This document shows, in pieces, positions 18,792-27,050 of a stretch of DNA of 64,000 nt. The first letter of the stretch is position 1. Each line of letters begins with the position of its first letter. Location of the stretch: the NCBI RefSeq assembly GCF_023544865.1, contig NZ_JAMJFX010000003.1:62001-126000 (forward strand). Reading direction: 5' to 3'. Under the pieces are notes generated by a model. The model was not told the DNA's origin. It saw only the letters and a list, made by a program, of their open reading frames with translations, and ran no database searches. This DNA is from Phaeovulum molybdatiresistens (GTDB lineage: Bacteria; Pseudomonadota; Alphaproteobacteria; Rhodobacterales; Rhodobacteraceae). Both the position numbers and the translations under genes were made by a program.

Positions 18792-19781
18792 ATGATGCCG
18801 GATCAACTGCTTTACGCCCTGGAAGTTACGCTGAACGGTCTGATGGCCGGGGTGATGTATTCGCTGGTGGCCCTGGGCTTCGTGCTGATCTTCAAGGCCA
18901 GCGGCATCTTCAATTATGCGCAAGGGGTGCTGGCGCTGTTCGCGGCGCTGACGCTGGTGGGGCTGCAGAACGGGCAGATCCCCTTCGCGCATCTGATCAA
19001 CGCGGCGCTGGGCACCAATCTGCACCATTTCGGCTGGAAACTGCCCGCGCTGGTGGCCATCGCCCTGACCGCGCTGGTGATGGTGGGACTGGCGATCCTG
19101 ATCGAGAAGCTGGTGCTGAAGCATCTGGTGAACCAGGCGCCGATCATCCTGTTCATGGCGACGATCGGGCTGGCCTATTTCCTGGAAGGTCTGGGCGATG
19201 TGATGTGGGGCGCCGACATCAAGAAGCTGGATGTGGGCCTGCCGCAGGGCATTTCGGAAACCGTCGAAAGCGTGACCGACGCCTGGCTTGGCTATGGCTT
19301 CTTCATTGACCGGCTGGACATCGTGGCGACCTTCGTGGCGATCCTGCTGGTAACCGCGCTGACGCTGTTTTCCCAGTATTCCAAGCAAGGCCGGGCATTG
19401 CGCGCCGTGGCCGACGACCATCAGGCCGCGCTGTCGGTGGGCATTTCGCTGCGCTTCATCTGGGTTCTGGTCTGGTCGATCGCGGGCTTTGTCGCGCTGG
19501 TGGCGGGCATCATGTGGGGGGCGAAATCGGGGGTGCAGTTCTCGTTGTCGCTGATCGCGCTCAAGGCGCTGCCGGTGCTGATGCTGGGTGGCTTCACCTC
19601 AATCCCGGGGGCAATCGTCGGCGGGCTGATCATCGGGGTCGGCGAAAAGCTGTTCGAATTCTTCGCAGGTCCGATGATCGGCGGGGCGACGGAAAACTGG
19701 TTCGCCTATGTGCTGGCGCTTTTGTTCCTGGTCTTCAGGCCGCAGGGCCTGTTCGGCGAAAAAATCATTGAACGGGTGTAA
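18792..19781 (+). CDS. LIV-type ABC transporter permease (LivH-like)
   Basis: A 329-residue polytopic inner-membrane permease of the LivH family. The N-terminal NGLMAGVMYSLVALGFVLIFKAS and FNYAQGVL segments and the late GGFTSIPGAIVGGLIIGVGE segment are classical. It forms the import channel with the LivM-like protein at 20126. Two ATG codons stand in tandem (18792 and 18795) after a GAGGGG ribosome-binding site; either may be used. The next large gene begins 344 bp downstream, and the gap is largely taken by a small membrane-protein gene. Confidence 0.93.
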   Translation: MMPDQLLYALEVTLNGLMAGVMYSLVALGFVLIFKASGIFNYAQGVLALFAALTLVGLQNGQIPFAHLINAALGTNLHHFGWKLPALVAIALTALVMVGLAILIEKLVLKHLVNQAPIILFMATIGLAYFLEGLGDVMWGADIKKLDVGLPQGISETVESVTDAWLGYGFFIDRLDIVATFVAILLVTALTLFSQYSKQGRALRAVADDHQAALSVGISLRFIWVLVWSIAGFVALVAGIMWGAKSGVQFSLSLIALKALPVLMLGGFTSIPGAIVGGLIIGVGEKLFEFFAGPMIGGATENWFAYVLALLFLVFRPQGLFGEKIIERV

Positions 19782-19899
19782 GCCATGCGTCAATCTGTCA
19801 CAGATCTGATCGCGAACGGGTTGGGAGGCCCGGGTCAGGGAAAAGGGACGCATGCGCGGCCCGTCATGGCCGCGCTGGAATCAGGGAGAGATTCTGGCC

Positions 19900-20079
19900 A
19901 TGAAAACCTGTGCCATGATGTTCACGGTCGGCTGGGCCGCCGCGCTGGCCTTTGGCTGGCTGGCGCTGGCTGCGCCGCAGGGCGAACCCGTCAGCCTGCA
20001 GATGACCAACATTCTACTGGCCGCCACCGGCGCGGCAGCCGGGCTTTGGTCCTGGCTGCGGATCCGGCGCGGCTGCTAA
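19900..20079 (+). CDS. Small two-helix membrane protein inside the ABC operon
   Basis: A 59-residue protein with two hydrophobic stretches (about residues 6-26 and 36-53) separated by a short polar link (PQGEPVSLQ) and ending in a basic tail. The ATG at 19900 follows a GGGAGAG ribosome-binding sequence. It sits between the two permease genes of the importer in the same direction. I do not recognise the family. Its place suggests an accessory subunit or regulator of the permease complex. An alternative overlapping frame from 19785 is judged a shadow because its latter half has no protein-like composition. Confidence 0.6.
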   Translation: MKTCAMMFTVGWAAALAFGWLALAAPQGEPVSLQMTNILLAATGAAAGLWSWLRIRRGC

Positions 20080-20125
20080 GGGGGACGATCAGCCTTCCCC
20101 CGACCAACAACGGGGGAAGGGACTG

Positions 20126-21202
20126 ATGTTCTACCGCGAAGCAGGTGATTTCAAGACGTCCTACCGCGAGGACAGTCAGACATTCCCCATCAAGTTCGAT
20201 CGCTACCGCTATTACGCGGTGCTGGCGGTGGCCTTCGGGATCATCCCGTTCGTCATCAATGACTATTGGGCCAATGCGGTCTTCGTGCCCTTCCTGATCT
20301 ATTCGATCGCGGCGATCGGGCTGAACATCCTGACGGGCTATGCCGGCCAGGTCAGCCTGGGCACCGGCGGTTTCATGGCGGTGGGCGCCTATGCCTGCTA
20401 CAAGCTGATGACCGCCTTCCCCGACATCAGCATCTTCATCCATGTGATCCTGGCAGGCGGCATCACCGCGGGGGTGGGCGTTCTGTTCGGCCTGCCCAGC
20501 CTGCGGATCAAAGGCTTCTACCTTGCGGTGGCGACGCTGGCGGCACAGTTCTTTCTGGTCTGGCTGTTCAACAAGGTGCCGTGGTTCTACAACTATTCGG
20601 CCTCGGGGCAGATCACGGCACCGGACCGCACGGTGCTGGGCTATTTCGTCACCGGCGCCCAGACCACCGCCACGGCGAAATACCTGTTCTGCCTGGTGAT
20701 GCTGACGCTTGTGGCGGTCGTTGCGCGCAACTTGACGCGCGGCACGGTGGGGCGCAAGTGGATGGCGATCCGCGACATGGACATCGCGGCGGAAATCATC
20801 GGGGTCAACCCGCTGACCACCAAGCTGACCGCCTTCATGGTCAGCTCCTTCTTCATCGGCATCGCGGGCGCGCTGTTCTTTGCGGTCTATCTGGGCGCGG
20901 CCGAGGTGGGCGAGGCCTTCGGTATCCAGAAGTCCTTCCTGATCCTGTTCATGGTCATCATCGGCGGGCTGGGGTCCATCTTCGGCAGCTTTGCGGGCGC
21001 GGCCTTCCTGGTGCTGTTGCCGGTGTTTCTGAAGAACCTGCTGGTGGGTCAGCTGGGTTGGCCCACGGACCTGGCCGCGCATATCGAGCTGATGATCGTG
21101 GGCGGGCTGATCGTGGTCTTCCTGATCGCCGAACCGCATGGGCTGGCCCAGCTTTGGCGCCTGGCCAAGGAAAAACTGCGCCTTTGGCCCTTCCCGCATT
21201 GA
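20126..21202 (+). CDS. LIV-type ABC transporter permease (LivM-like)
   Basis: A 358-residue permease of the LivM family with about eight to ten hydrophobic segments. Family motifs are NILTGYAGQVSLGTGGFMAVGAYA, GLPSLRIKGFYLAVATLA and the cytoplasmic GRKWMAIRDMDIAAEIIGVN loop that docks on the ATPases. The N-terminus carries an extra ~30 soluble residues. It has a GGGGGAAGGG ribosome-binding region just upstream. Together with the LivH-like protein it forms the membrane core of the importer. The substrate-binding protein gene follows 77 bp downstream. Confidence 0.93.
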   Translation: MFYREAGDFKTSYREDSQTFPIKFDRYRYYAVLAVAFGIIPFVINDYWANAVFVPFLIYSIAAIGLNILTGYAGQVSLGTGGFMAVGAYACYKLMTAFPDISIFIHVILAGGITAGVGVLFGLPSLRIKGFYLAVATLAAQFFLVWLFNKVPWFYNYSASGQITAPDRTVLGYFVTGAQTTATAKYLFCLVMLTLVAVVARNLTRGTVGRKWMAIRDMDIAAEIIGVNPLTTKLTAFMVSSFFIGIAGALFFAVYLGAAEVGEAFGIQKSFLILFMVIIGGLGSIFGSFAGAAFLVLLPVFLKNLLVGQLGWPTDLAAHIELMIVGGLIVVFLIAEPHGLAQLWRLAKEKLRLWPFPH

Positions 21203-21279
21203 TGCGGCGCGGGCCTGACAATCCCAAGAACCGGAAAACCGGCAAGAAACCTGAATACGCTCTGGGAGGAGATCAACGT

Positions 21280-22563
21280 ATGAAGAAGACATTCACCGCA
21301 ATCGTGGCCGCGGCAATGACCGCCGCCGCCCCGGCGATGGCCGATCTGGTCATCCCCAACCTCAGCTATCGCACGGGGCCCTTTGCCGCGGGCGGGATTC
21401 CCTATGCGGACGGGTTTAACGATTACTTCACCCTGCTGAACGAACGCGACGGCGGCATCGGCGGGGAAAAGGTTCAGGTGCCGGAATGCGAAACTGCCTA
21501 TAACACCGAAAAAGGCGTGGAATGCTATGAGGCGACCAAGGGCAACGGCGCGCTGGTCTATAACCCGCTGTCCACCGGCATCACCTATCAGTTGATCCCC
21601 AAGGTCTCGGCCGATGGCATTTCGCTGTATACGCCCGGCTATGGCCGGACCTCGGCGGCGAATGGCAAGGTGTTCGAATGGGTCTTCAACTATCCGGCGA
21701 ACTACTGGGACGGCGCCAGCGTTGCGATCAAGCATCTGCTGGACCTGAACGGCGGCAGCCTTGAGGGGAAAAAGATCGCCCTGCTGTATCACAACTCGGC
21801 CTATGGCAAGGAACCGATCCGCACGTTGCAGGAACTGTCGAAGAAGCACGGCTATGCCCTGACCGAGATCCCCGTTGACAGCCCCGGCCAGGAACAGAAA
21901 TCGCAGTGGCTGCAGATCCGCCGCGACAAGCCTGATTACGTCCTGTTCTGGGGCTGGGGCGTGATGAACCAGGTCGCCGTGCAAGAGGCCGCCAACATCC
22001 GCTTCCCGATGGAGAATTTCATCGGCATCTGGTGGTCGGGTTCGGAAAACGACGTGCTGCCCGCGGGTGATGGCGCGAACGGTTACAAGTCGCTGGCGAT
22101 GCATGGCACCGGGATGGACTATCCGGTCTATGAGGATCTGAAGAAATACGTGATCGACGCGGGCAAGGCCGCGGGCGCGGGCGATCAAGTCGGATCGGTG
22201 CTGTATTCGCGCGGCATGTATGCCGCGATGGTCATCGCCGAGGCCGCGCGCAAGGCGCAGGAACTGGCCGGCACCAGCGCCATCAACGCCGCCCAGATGC
22301 GCGACGGCTTTGAAGCGCTGGAAATCACCGAAGAGCGGATGGCCGAACTGGGCCTGCCGAACTTTGGCCAGCCCTTCGCCGCCAGCTGCGAAGATCACGG
22401 TGGCCCGGGTGCCGCGCTGATCCAGCAATGGGATGCCAGCGCGAAGAAGTGGAACCTGATCACCGGCTTCATCGCGCCCGATGATGAGGTGCTGACCCCG
22501 CTGATCCTGGAAGATTCGCAGGCCTATGCGAAGGAAGCCGGGATTTCCGAGCGCTGCAACTGA
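21280..22563 (+). CDS. Periplasmic substrate-binding protein of the LIV-type transporter
   Basis: A 427-residue solute-binding protein of the Peripla_BP_6 (LivK-like) class. A signal peptide ends at about residue 21 (APAMA). The mature part has SYRTGPFAAGGIPYADGF at the position of the ligand-loop region, then GKKIALLYHNSAYGKEP and TEIPVDSPGQEQ. The long upstream frame (from 20266) is a shadow of the permease; the ATG at 21280 follows GGGAGGAG. Similar proteins in other bacteria bind aliphatic amides, aromatic acids or amino acids. The flanking CoA ligases favour a carboxylate. A strong hairpin follows the stop. Confidence 0.93.
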   Translation: MKKTFTAIVAAAMTAAAPAMADLVIPNLSYRTGPFAAGGIPYADGFNDYFTLLNERDGGIGGEKVQVPECETAYNTEKGVECYEATKGNGALVYNPLSTGITYQLIPKVSADGISLYTPGYGRTSAANGKVFEWVFNYPANYWDGASVAIKHLLDLNGGSLEGKKIALLYHNSAYGKEPIRTLQELSKKHGYALTEIPVDSPGQEQKSQWLQIRRDKPDYVLFWGWGVMNQVAVQEAANIRFPMENFIGIWWSGSENDVLPAGDGANGYKSLAMHGTGMDYPVYEDLKKYVIDAGKAAGAGDQVGSVLYSRGMYAAMVIAEAARKAQELAGTSAINAAQMRDGFEALEITEERMAELGLPNFGQPFAASCEDHGGPGAALIQQWDASAKKWNLITGFIAPDDEVLTPLILEDSQAYAKEAGISERCN

Positions 22564-22570
22564 CGCCATC

Positions 22571-22596
22571 GCCCCCGGCCTTGCCGGGCCGGGGGC
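22571..22596 (+). promoter_or_regulatory. Intercistronic hairpin after the binding-protein gene
   Basis: A perfect 10-bp stem (GCCCCCGGCC with GGCCGGGGGC) and 6-nt loop lie between the binding-protein stop and the second ATPase gene, without a T-run. Such hairpins in ABC operons commonly protect the upstream mRNA and lower downstream expression, giving binding protein in excess. Role inferred by analogy. Confidence 0.6.
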
Positions 22597-22622
22597 ATTC
22601 ACCGAATTCAGGGGGTCCACCC

Positions 22623-23447
22623 ATGCTTGACGCCGCCCAGACAGATCAGACCCTGCTGGAGGTCAACAATATCGAGGTGATCTACAACCACGTGATCCTC
22701 GTGCTGAAAGGGGTCAGCCTTTCGGTGCCCAAGGGCGGGGTGACCGCGCTTCTGGGGGGCAACGGGGCGGGCAAGACCACCACGCTCAAGGCGATCTCGA
22801 ACCTGCTGAAATCCGAACGCGGCGAGGTGACCAAGGGCACGATCCAGTATCGCGGCGAACGTGTGCAGGACATGTCGCCCGCCGATCTGGTGCGCAAGGG
22901 CGTCATCCAGGTGATGGAGGGGCGGCATTGCTTTGAACACCTGACGGTTGAGGAAAACCTGCTGACCGGCGCCTATACCCGCACGGATGGCCGCGCCGAA
23001 ATCGCCCGCGATCTGGAAATGGTCTACACTTATTTCCCGCGGTTGAAGGAACGGCGCAAAAGCCAGGCGGGCTATACCTCGGGCGGGGAACAGCAGATGG
23101 TGGCGATGGGCCGCGCCCTGATGAGCCGGCCCGAAACCATCCTGCTGGACGAACCGTCCATGGGCCTTGCGCCGCAGCTGGTCGAACAGATCTTTGAAAT
23201 CGTCAAGGCCGTGAACGAGGGCGAAGGCGTGACCTTCCTGCTGGCCGAACAGAACACCAATGTGGCGCTGCGCTATGCCCATTACGGCTATATTCTGGAA
23301 AGCGGGCGCGTGGTGATGGATGGCCCCGCGCAGGCCTTGCGGGAAAACCCGGACGTCAAGGAATTCTACCTGGGCATGTCGGATGAAGGGCGCCGATCCT
23401 TCCGCGATGTGCGCAGCTATCGCCGCCGCAAACGCTGGCTGGCGTAA
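22623..23447 (+). CDS. LIV-type ABC transporter ATP-binding protein (LivF-like)
   Basis: A 274-residue ATPase of the LivF class, the partner of the LivG-like subunit. It shows Walker A GGNGAGKTTTLKAISNLL, a signature region SGGEQQMVAMGRALMSRPE, Walker B ILLDEPSMGLAPQLVEQIF and the late AEQNTNVALRYAHYGYILESGRVVMDG. The start at 22623 has a GGGGG ribosome-binding sequence. The C-terminus is extended by a basic DVRSYRRRKRWLA tail. It belongs to the same operon, between the binding protein and a phenylacetate-CoA-ligase-like gene. Confidence 0.93.
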   Translation: MLDAAQTDQTLLEVNNIEVIYNHVILVLKGVSLSVPKGGVTALLGGNGAGKTTTLKAISNLLKSERGEVTKGTIQYRGERVQDMSPADLVRKGVIQVMEGRHCFEHLTVEENLLTGAYTRTDGRAEIARDLEMVYTYFPRLKERRKSQAGYTSGGEQQMVAMGRALMSRPETILLDEPSMGLAPQLVEQIFEIVKAVNEGEGVTFLLAEQNTNVALRYAHYGYILESGRVVMDGPAQALRENPDVKEFYLGMSDEGRRSFRDVRSYRRRKRWLA

Positions 23448-23474
23448 GGACAGGCACCGAAACCGGATGAACAT

Positions 23475-23494
23475 CGCCCTGCCCCCGCAGGGCG
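23475..23494 (+). promoter_or_regulatory. Intercistronic hairpin before the PaaK-like gene
   Basis: CGCCCTGC and GCAGGGCG form a perfect 8-bp stem with a CCCC loop in the 77-bp gap between the LivF-like and PaaK-like genes. There is no T-run, so processing or mRNA stability is more likely than termination. Function inferred. Confidence 0.45.
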
Positions 23495-23524
23495 GCAGGG
23501 AGCGGGCACCCCCCGTATATTACG

Positions 23525-24745
23525 ATGACCCAGTATTTTGACGCTTTGGAAACCCGATCTGCCGATGAGCGCGCGGCCGCCCTGGCGCGCGATCTGCCCG
23601 CCGCAATCGCCCGCGCGATGACCGCGCCCGGGATGGCCGCGCATCTGCAGGGGGTCGATCCGGCCGGGGTGACGGACCGCGCCGCGCTGGCGCGCCTGCC
23701 GGTGCTGCGCAAATCCGAACTGGGTGCGGCGCAAAAGGCCAACGCCCCCTTTGGCGCCATGACCACCCGCCCCGCGCATGGCTTTGCCCACATCTTCCAG
23801 TCGCCCGGCCCGATCTATGAACCCGGCGGGCTGGACCATGACTGGTGGCGCATGGGCCGGTTTCTGCATGCCTGCGGTGTGGGCCCGGGCGACATCGTGC
23901 AGAACTGCTTTGGCTATCACCTGACCCCCGCAGGCATGATCTTTGAATCGGGCGCGCGGGCCGTTGGCGCCGCCGTGCTGCCCGCCGGCACCGGCCAGAC
24001 CGAGCTTCAGGTCCGCGCGGCGGTCGATGTGGGGACCACCGTCTACAGCGGCACGCCCGATTTTCTGAAGGTCATCCTGGATAAGGCCGAAGACATGGGC
24101 GAACGGCTGGCCATCACCCGCGCCGCAGTGGGGGGCGGGGCGCTTTTCCCCAGCCTGCGCCAGGAATATGCCGACCGCGGCATCGCCACGCTGCAATGCT
24201 ATGCCACCGCCGATCTGGGCAATATCGCCTACGAATCCCCCGCGATGGAGGGGATGATCGTCGATGAAGGCGTGATCGTGGAAATCGTGCGCCCCGGCAC
24301 CGGCGATCCCGTCCCCGAGGGCGAGGTCGGCGAGGTCGTCGTGACCACGCTGAACCCCGATTATCCGCTGGTGCGTTTTGCCACCGGCGATCTGTCGGCG
24401 GTTCTGGCCGGGCCCTCGCCCTGCGGGCGGACCAATCTGCGCATCAAGGGCTGGATGGGCCGAGCCGACCAGACCACCAAGATCAAGGGCATGTTCGTGC
24501 GCCCCGAACAGGTGGCAAGCTTTGTCGCCGCCCACCCCGAGGTGGTGCGTGCCCGTGTCGTGGCCACCCGCACGGGCGAGATGGACGTGATGACCGTGCG
24601 GATCGAAACCCCGGCGGATCATGCGGATCGCTATCAGGCGGGCATCGTCTCGGCGTTGAAGATGAAGGGCGTGATCGAACTTGTCCCCGTTGGAAGCCTG
24701 CCCAATGACGGCAAGGTGATCGAGGATCTGCGCAAATACGATTAG
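23525..24745 (+). CDS. Phenylacetate-CoA ligase-like AMP-forming enzyme
   Basis: A 406-residue adenylate-forming enzyme of the PaaK branch. Visible are the N-terminal LARLPVLRKSEL segment, a central GPGDIVQNCFGYHLTP, YATADLGNIAYE at the adenylate-contacting position, and the C-terminal VRFATGDLSAV and KIKGMFVRPEQV motifs. The family activates phenylacetate or other aryl acids to CoA thioesters. Being last in an operon that starts with a different CoA ligase is notable: one transporter appears to feed two activating enzymes. No phenylacetate catabolic genes are nearby, so aryl specificity is not established. Confidence 0.87.
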   Translation: MTQYFDALETRSADERAAALARDLPAAIARAMTAPGMAAHLQGVDPAGVTDRAALARLPVLRKSELGAAQKANAPFGAMTTRPAHGFAHIFQSPGPIYEPGGLDHDWWRMGRFLHACGVGPGDIVQNCFGYHLTPAGMIFESGARAVGAAVLPAGTGQTELQVRAAVDVGTTVYSGTPDFLKVILDKAEDMGERLAITRAAVGGGALFPSLRQEYADRGIATLQCYATADLGNIAYESPAMEGMIVDEGVIVEIVRPGTGDPVPEGEVGEVVVTTLNPDYPLVRFATGDLSAVLAGPSPCGRTNLRIKGWMGRADQTTKIKGMFVRPEQVASFVAAHPEVVRARVVATRTGEMDVMTVRIETPADHADRYQAGIVSALKMKGVIELVPVGSLPNDGKVIEDLRKYD

Positions 24746-24797
24746 GGGAACCAGGCAGCCGGGTCTAACGTTTCGTCAGCGGATGACGGAGGAGACC

Positions 24798-26462
24798 ATG
24801 CGGAAAGTCCTGATGACAAGCGCGGCGCTGGCCGCCCTGGCCCTGCCTGCCGGTGCCGCCGATCTGGCTATGGTGCTGGCGAATGGTGATTATGAAACCC
24901 TGTCCGATCTGCGCGGCGGCACCGCGCCGGCCCAGGCGCGCGCGGCGCTGGAACGCGCGGGCTTTACCGTTCTGGCCGAGGATGACGCCGATGCGGGCGA
25001 AATCCGCGCGCGTCTGGCCCGGCTCATCGCCGACGCGCCAAAGGCGGATCGGATCGTCGTGGCGCTGTCGGGCCATTTCCGCCATTCGGACCGGGAAACC
25101 TGGTTCCTGCCCGTGGATGCCGAGACCGGCGATTTCAACGAAGCCGTCACCCGTGGCCTGCCGCTTTCGGCGGTGCTGACGGTTCTTGCGCGCCATCCGG
25201 GGCAGGCGGTGCTGCTTCTGGGCGCCGATGCGGTGCGCGATGCGCCGCGCGCGGCGGGCGGCTATCTGTTCGAAGGGGTGGGGTCGATTGATATCCCGCA
25301 GGGGGTGACGGTTCTGACCGGCGCCCCGGCCGCCGTGGGGGATTATCTTGGCGGTGATCTGCTGCGCCCGGGCACCGCGATCGATACGGCGGCCGCCCGG
25401 GCCGATCTGCGCGCGGCGGGTTTTCTGCCTAAGGGCCATGTGCTGATTGCCGCTGGCCCCGCCACCGACACCACATCAGCCGCGCCGCAGGCCCGCCCGG
25501 CGGATGATGACCGCGCCTATTGGGATCTGGCGCAGCGTGAAAATACCGTTGCGGCCTATCAGCTATATCTTGAGCGGTTCCCGCGCGGCGAACAGGCCCG
25601 CACCGCGCGCGAGCGAATCGCCGCGATCGAGGCGGAACCTGCCCGCGCCGCGAAGGCCGCGGAAGATGGACTTAACCTGACCCGCGACCAGCGCCGGGAA
25701 GTGCAGCAGAACCTGACCATCCTTGGCTATGATCCGAAAGGTGTGGACGGCCTCTTCGGCCCCGCCTCTCGCGCGGCCATCGGGCGCTGGCAGGCGGCCG
25801 AAGGATTCGACCCATCGGGGTTCCTGTCGCGTGAACAGCTGACCCGCCTGGCCGCGCAGGGCGCGCGCCGCGCCGCCGAACTGGAAGCCGAGGCCGCAGA
25901 ACGCCGGGCCGAACAAGAGCGGCAGGACCGGATGTATTGGGACGAAACCGGCGCGGCCGGGGATGAGGCGGGGCTGCGCGCCTATCTGAAGAAATATCCC
26001 GATGGTCTGTTCGCCGAACTGGCAACCGAACGCCTGGGCGTGTTCGAGTCCCAGCGACGGGATGCGGCCGCAGCCGAAGATCGTGCCGCCTGGGACCGCG
26101 CGGCGCGCGCCGATACGGTGGCAGCCTACCGCGACTATCTGGCCGGCCGTGCGGACCCGGCCTTCCGCGAAGAGGCCGAGACCCGAATCGCCGCGCTTCA
26201 AAACGAAGCCGATGGCGCGGCCGATCTGGAACGCGCCCGCGCGGCCGAAGATGCCCTGAACCTGCCGGGCCTGATGCGCACGCTGGTCGAAACCCGGCTG
26301 GCGCAGCTGGACCTGAAGCCGGGCCGGGCGGATGGTGTCTTTGATGACGATACGCGCCGCGCGATCCGACGCTATCAGCAGGCGAGGAACCTGCCGGTCA
26401 CAGGCTATCTGGATCAGGCGACGGTTGCGCAGCTTCTGGCCGGGGGCATTGGCCTGCGGTGA
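24798..26462 (+). CDS. Exported pseudo-caspase protein with two peptidoglycan-binding domains
   Basis: A 554-residue exported protein with a signal peptide ending near residue 20 (LPAGA). Residues ~22-215 resemble the caspase-like (peptidase C14) p20 fold: AMVLANGDYE, then VVALSGHFRH with His93 where the catalytic His belongs. The segment that should bear the catalytic Cys reads LLLGADAVRD, so the Cys is absent. Two PG_binding_1 domains follow at ~292-351 (ILGYDPKGVDGLFGP) and ~489-550 (LDLKPGRADGVFDDDTR). Between them lies a charged helical region with repeated AYxxYL modules. Start chosen for GGAGGAG before 24798. Probably a cell-wall-associated scaffold; function unknown. Confidence 0.78.
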   Translation: MRKVLMTSAALAALALPAGAADLAMVLANGDYETLSDLRGGTAPAQARAALERAGFTVLAEDDADAGEIRARLARLIADAPKADRIVVALSGHFRHSDRETWFLPVDAETGDFNEAVTRGLPLSAVLTVLARHPGQAVLLLGADAVRDAPRAAGGYLFEGVGSIDIPQGVTVLTGAPAAVGDYLGGDLLRPGTAIDTAAARADLRAAGFLPKGHVLIAAGPATDTTSAAPQARPADDDRAYWDLAQRENTVAAYQLYLERFPRGEQARTARERIAAIEAEPARAAKAAEDGLNLTRDQRREVQQNLTILGYDPKGVDGLFGPASRAAIGRWQAAEGFDPSGFLSREQLTRLAAQGARRAAELEAEAAERRAEQERQDRMYWDETGAAGDEAGLRAYLKKYPDGLFAELATERLGVFESQRRDAAAAEDRAAWDRAARADTVAAYRDYLAGRADPAFREEAETRIAALQNEADGAADLERARAAEDALNLPGLMRTLVETRLAQLDLKPGRADGVFDDDTRRAIRRYQQARNLPVTGYLDQATVAQLLAGGIGLR

Positions 26463-26477
26463 GTCAGGAAAGACCAA

Positions 26478-26550
26478 GGGGGCAGGGGGGCGCTGCCCCC
26501 CTCGCGCGTGCCGCGCTCACCCCCCGGGATATTTGGGCAAAGCCGAAAGA
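26478..26550 (+). repeat. Dispersed intergenic hairpin + ATATTT element, copy 2
   Basis: GGGGGCAG/CTGCCCCC (26478-26485 with 26493-26500) forms the hairpin. After ~20 nt come CCCCCGGGATATTTGGGCAAAG and CCGAAAGA at 26521-26550. The second half is nearly identical to copy 3 at 29254. It sits between the pseudo-caspase gene and the rpmJ terminator. Confidence 0.65.
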
Positions 26551-26572
26551 CAGGCGAAGCCGAGAGGAAACG

Positions 26573-26608
26573 AAAAAGGCCGCGGCGGAAACCCGACGCG
26601 GCCTTTTT
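26573..26608. terminator. Bidirectional terminator downstream of rpmJ
   Basis: AAAAAGGCCGCG (26573-26584) pairs perfectly with CGCGGCCTTTTT (26597-26608) around a 12-nt loop. It gives a T-run on both strands. It serves rpmJ on the minus strand and could also stop transcripts from the left. Confidence 0.85.
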
Positions 26609-26629
26609 CTTGGTGCCTGCTTTACGCTA

Positions 26630-26755
26630 TCAGCCCTGACGGGCCTTGTAGCGACGCTGCGTCTTGTTGATCACGTAGACGCGGCCCTTGCGGCGCACGA
26701 TCTGGCAATCGCGGTGACGCTGCTTGAGCGAGCGGAGCGAGTTACGGACCTTCAT
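26630..26755 (-). CDS. rpmJ: 50S ribosomal protein L36
   Basis: A 41-residue L36 (bL36) protein: [14 protein letters not shown] followed by [15 protein letters not shown] and a basic tail. It is the longer alphaproteobacterial form with a single Cys and therefore lacks the zinc ribbon of the classical four-ligand (Cys3-His) L36. The true start at 26755 has an AGGAG site; the longer frame to 26923 runs into the tRNA. It stands alone, not in the ribosomal operon, which is usual in this group. Confidence 0.96.
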   Translation of the reverse strand: MKVRNSLRSLKQRHRDCQIVRRKGRVYVINKTQRRYKARQG

Positions 26756-26826
26756 CGGTCTTCTCCTATTCGCGGCGCGCGTGCGCCTTGAAACCTGAAT
26801 GCCCCCGGAACGGGAAGCGGCGAAAA

Positions 26827-26901
26827 TGGTGGGCGGTACTGGGATCGAACCAGTGACCACTACGATGTCAACGTAGTGCTCTACCGCTGAGCTAACCGCC
26901 C
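26827..26901 (-). tRNA. tRNA-Val (anticodon GAC)
   Basis: The minus strand folds as a 75-nt cloverleaf with encoded CCA. The acceptor stem is GGGCGGT/ACCGCCC, the D arm GCTC..GAGC, the anticodon stem CTACG/CGTAG with loop TTGACAT (anticodon GAC, valine), and the T arm ACTGG-TTCGATC-CCAGT. The discriminator is A. It lies 72 bp upstream of rpmJ on the same strand. Confidence 0.97.
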
Positions 26902-27050
26902 ACACCCGTCTGGCCCGCCGCATCCAAAAGAAAGAACGCGGGCGGAACCGCGTCGGTCTGGGGGTCTATAAAAGGAGTCGCGGGACCTTTCAAGGGGGTT
27001 TTGGCGGGAAATCAATCCAGTGTAGATTGAACCCCAGCCGAGGAGTTGCC

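Noticed and set aside
19785..20126. 113-residue plus-strand frame between the two permeases
   Set aside because: Its second half is a shadow of the hydrophobic 59-residue ORF and it lacks protein-like composition.
20266..21279. N-terminal extension of the binding-protein frame
   Set aside because: It overlaps the LivM-like permease in another frame; a signal peptide and strong ribosome-binding site mark the true start at 21280.
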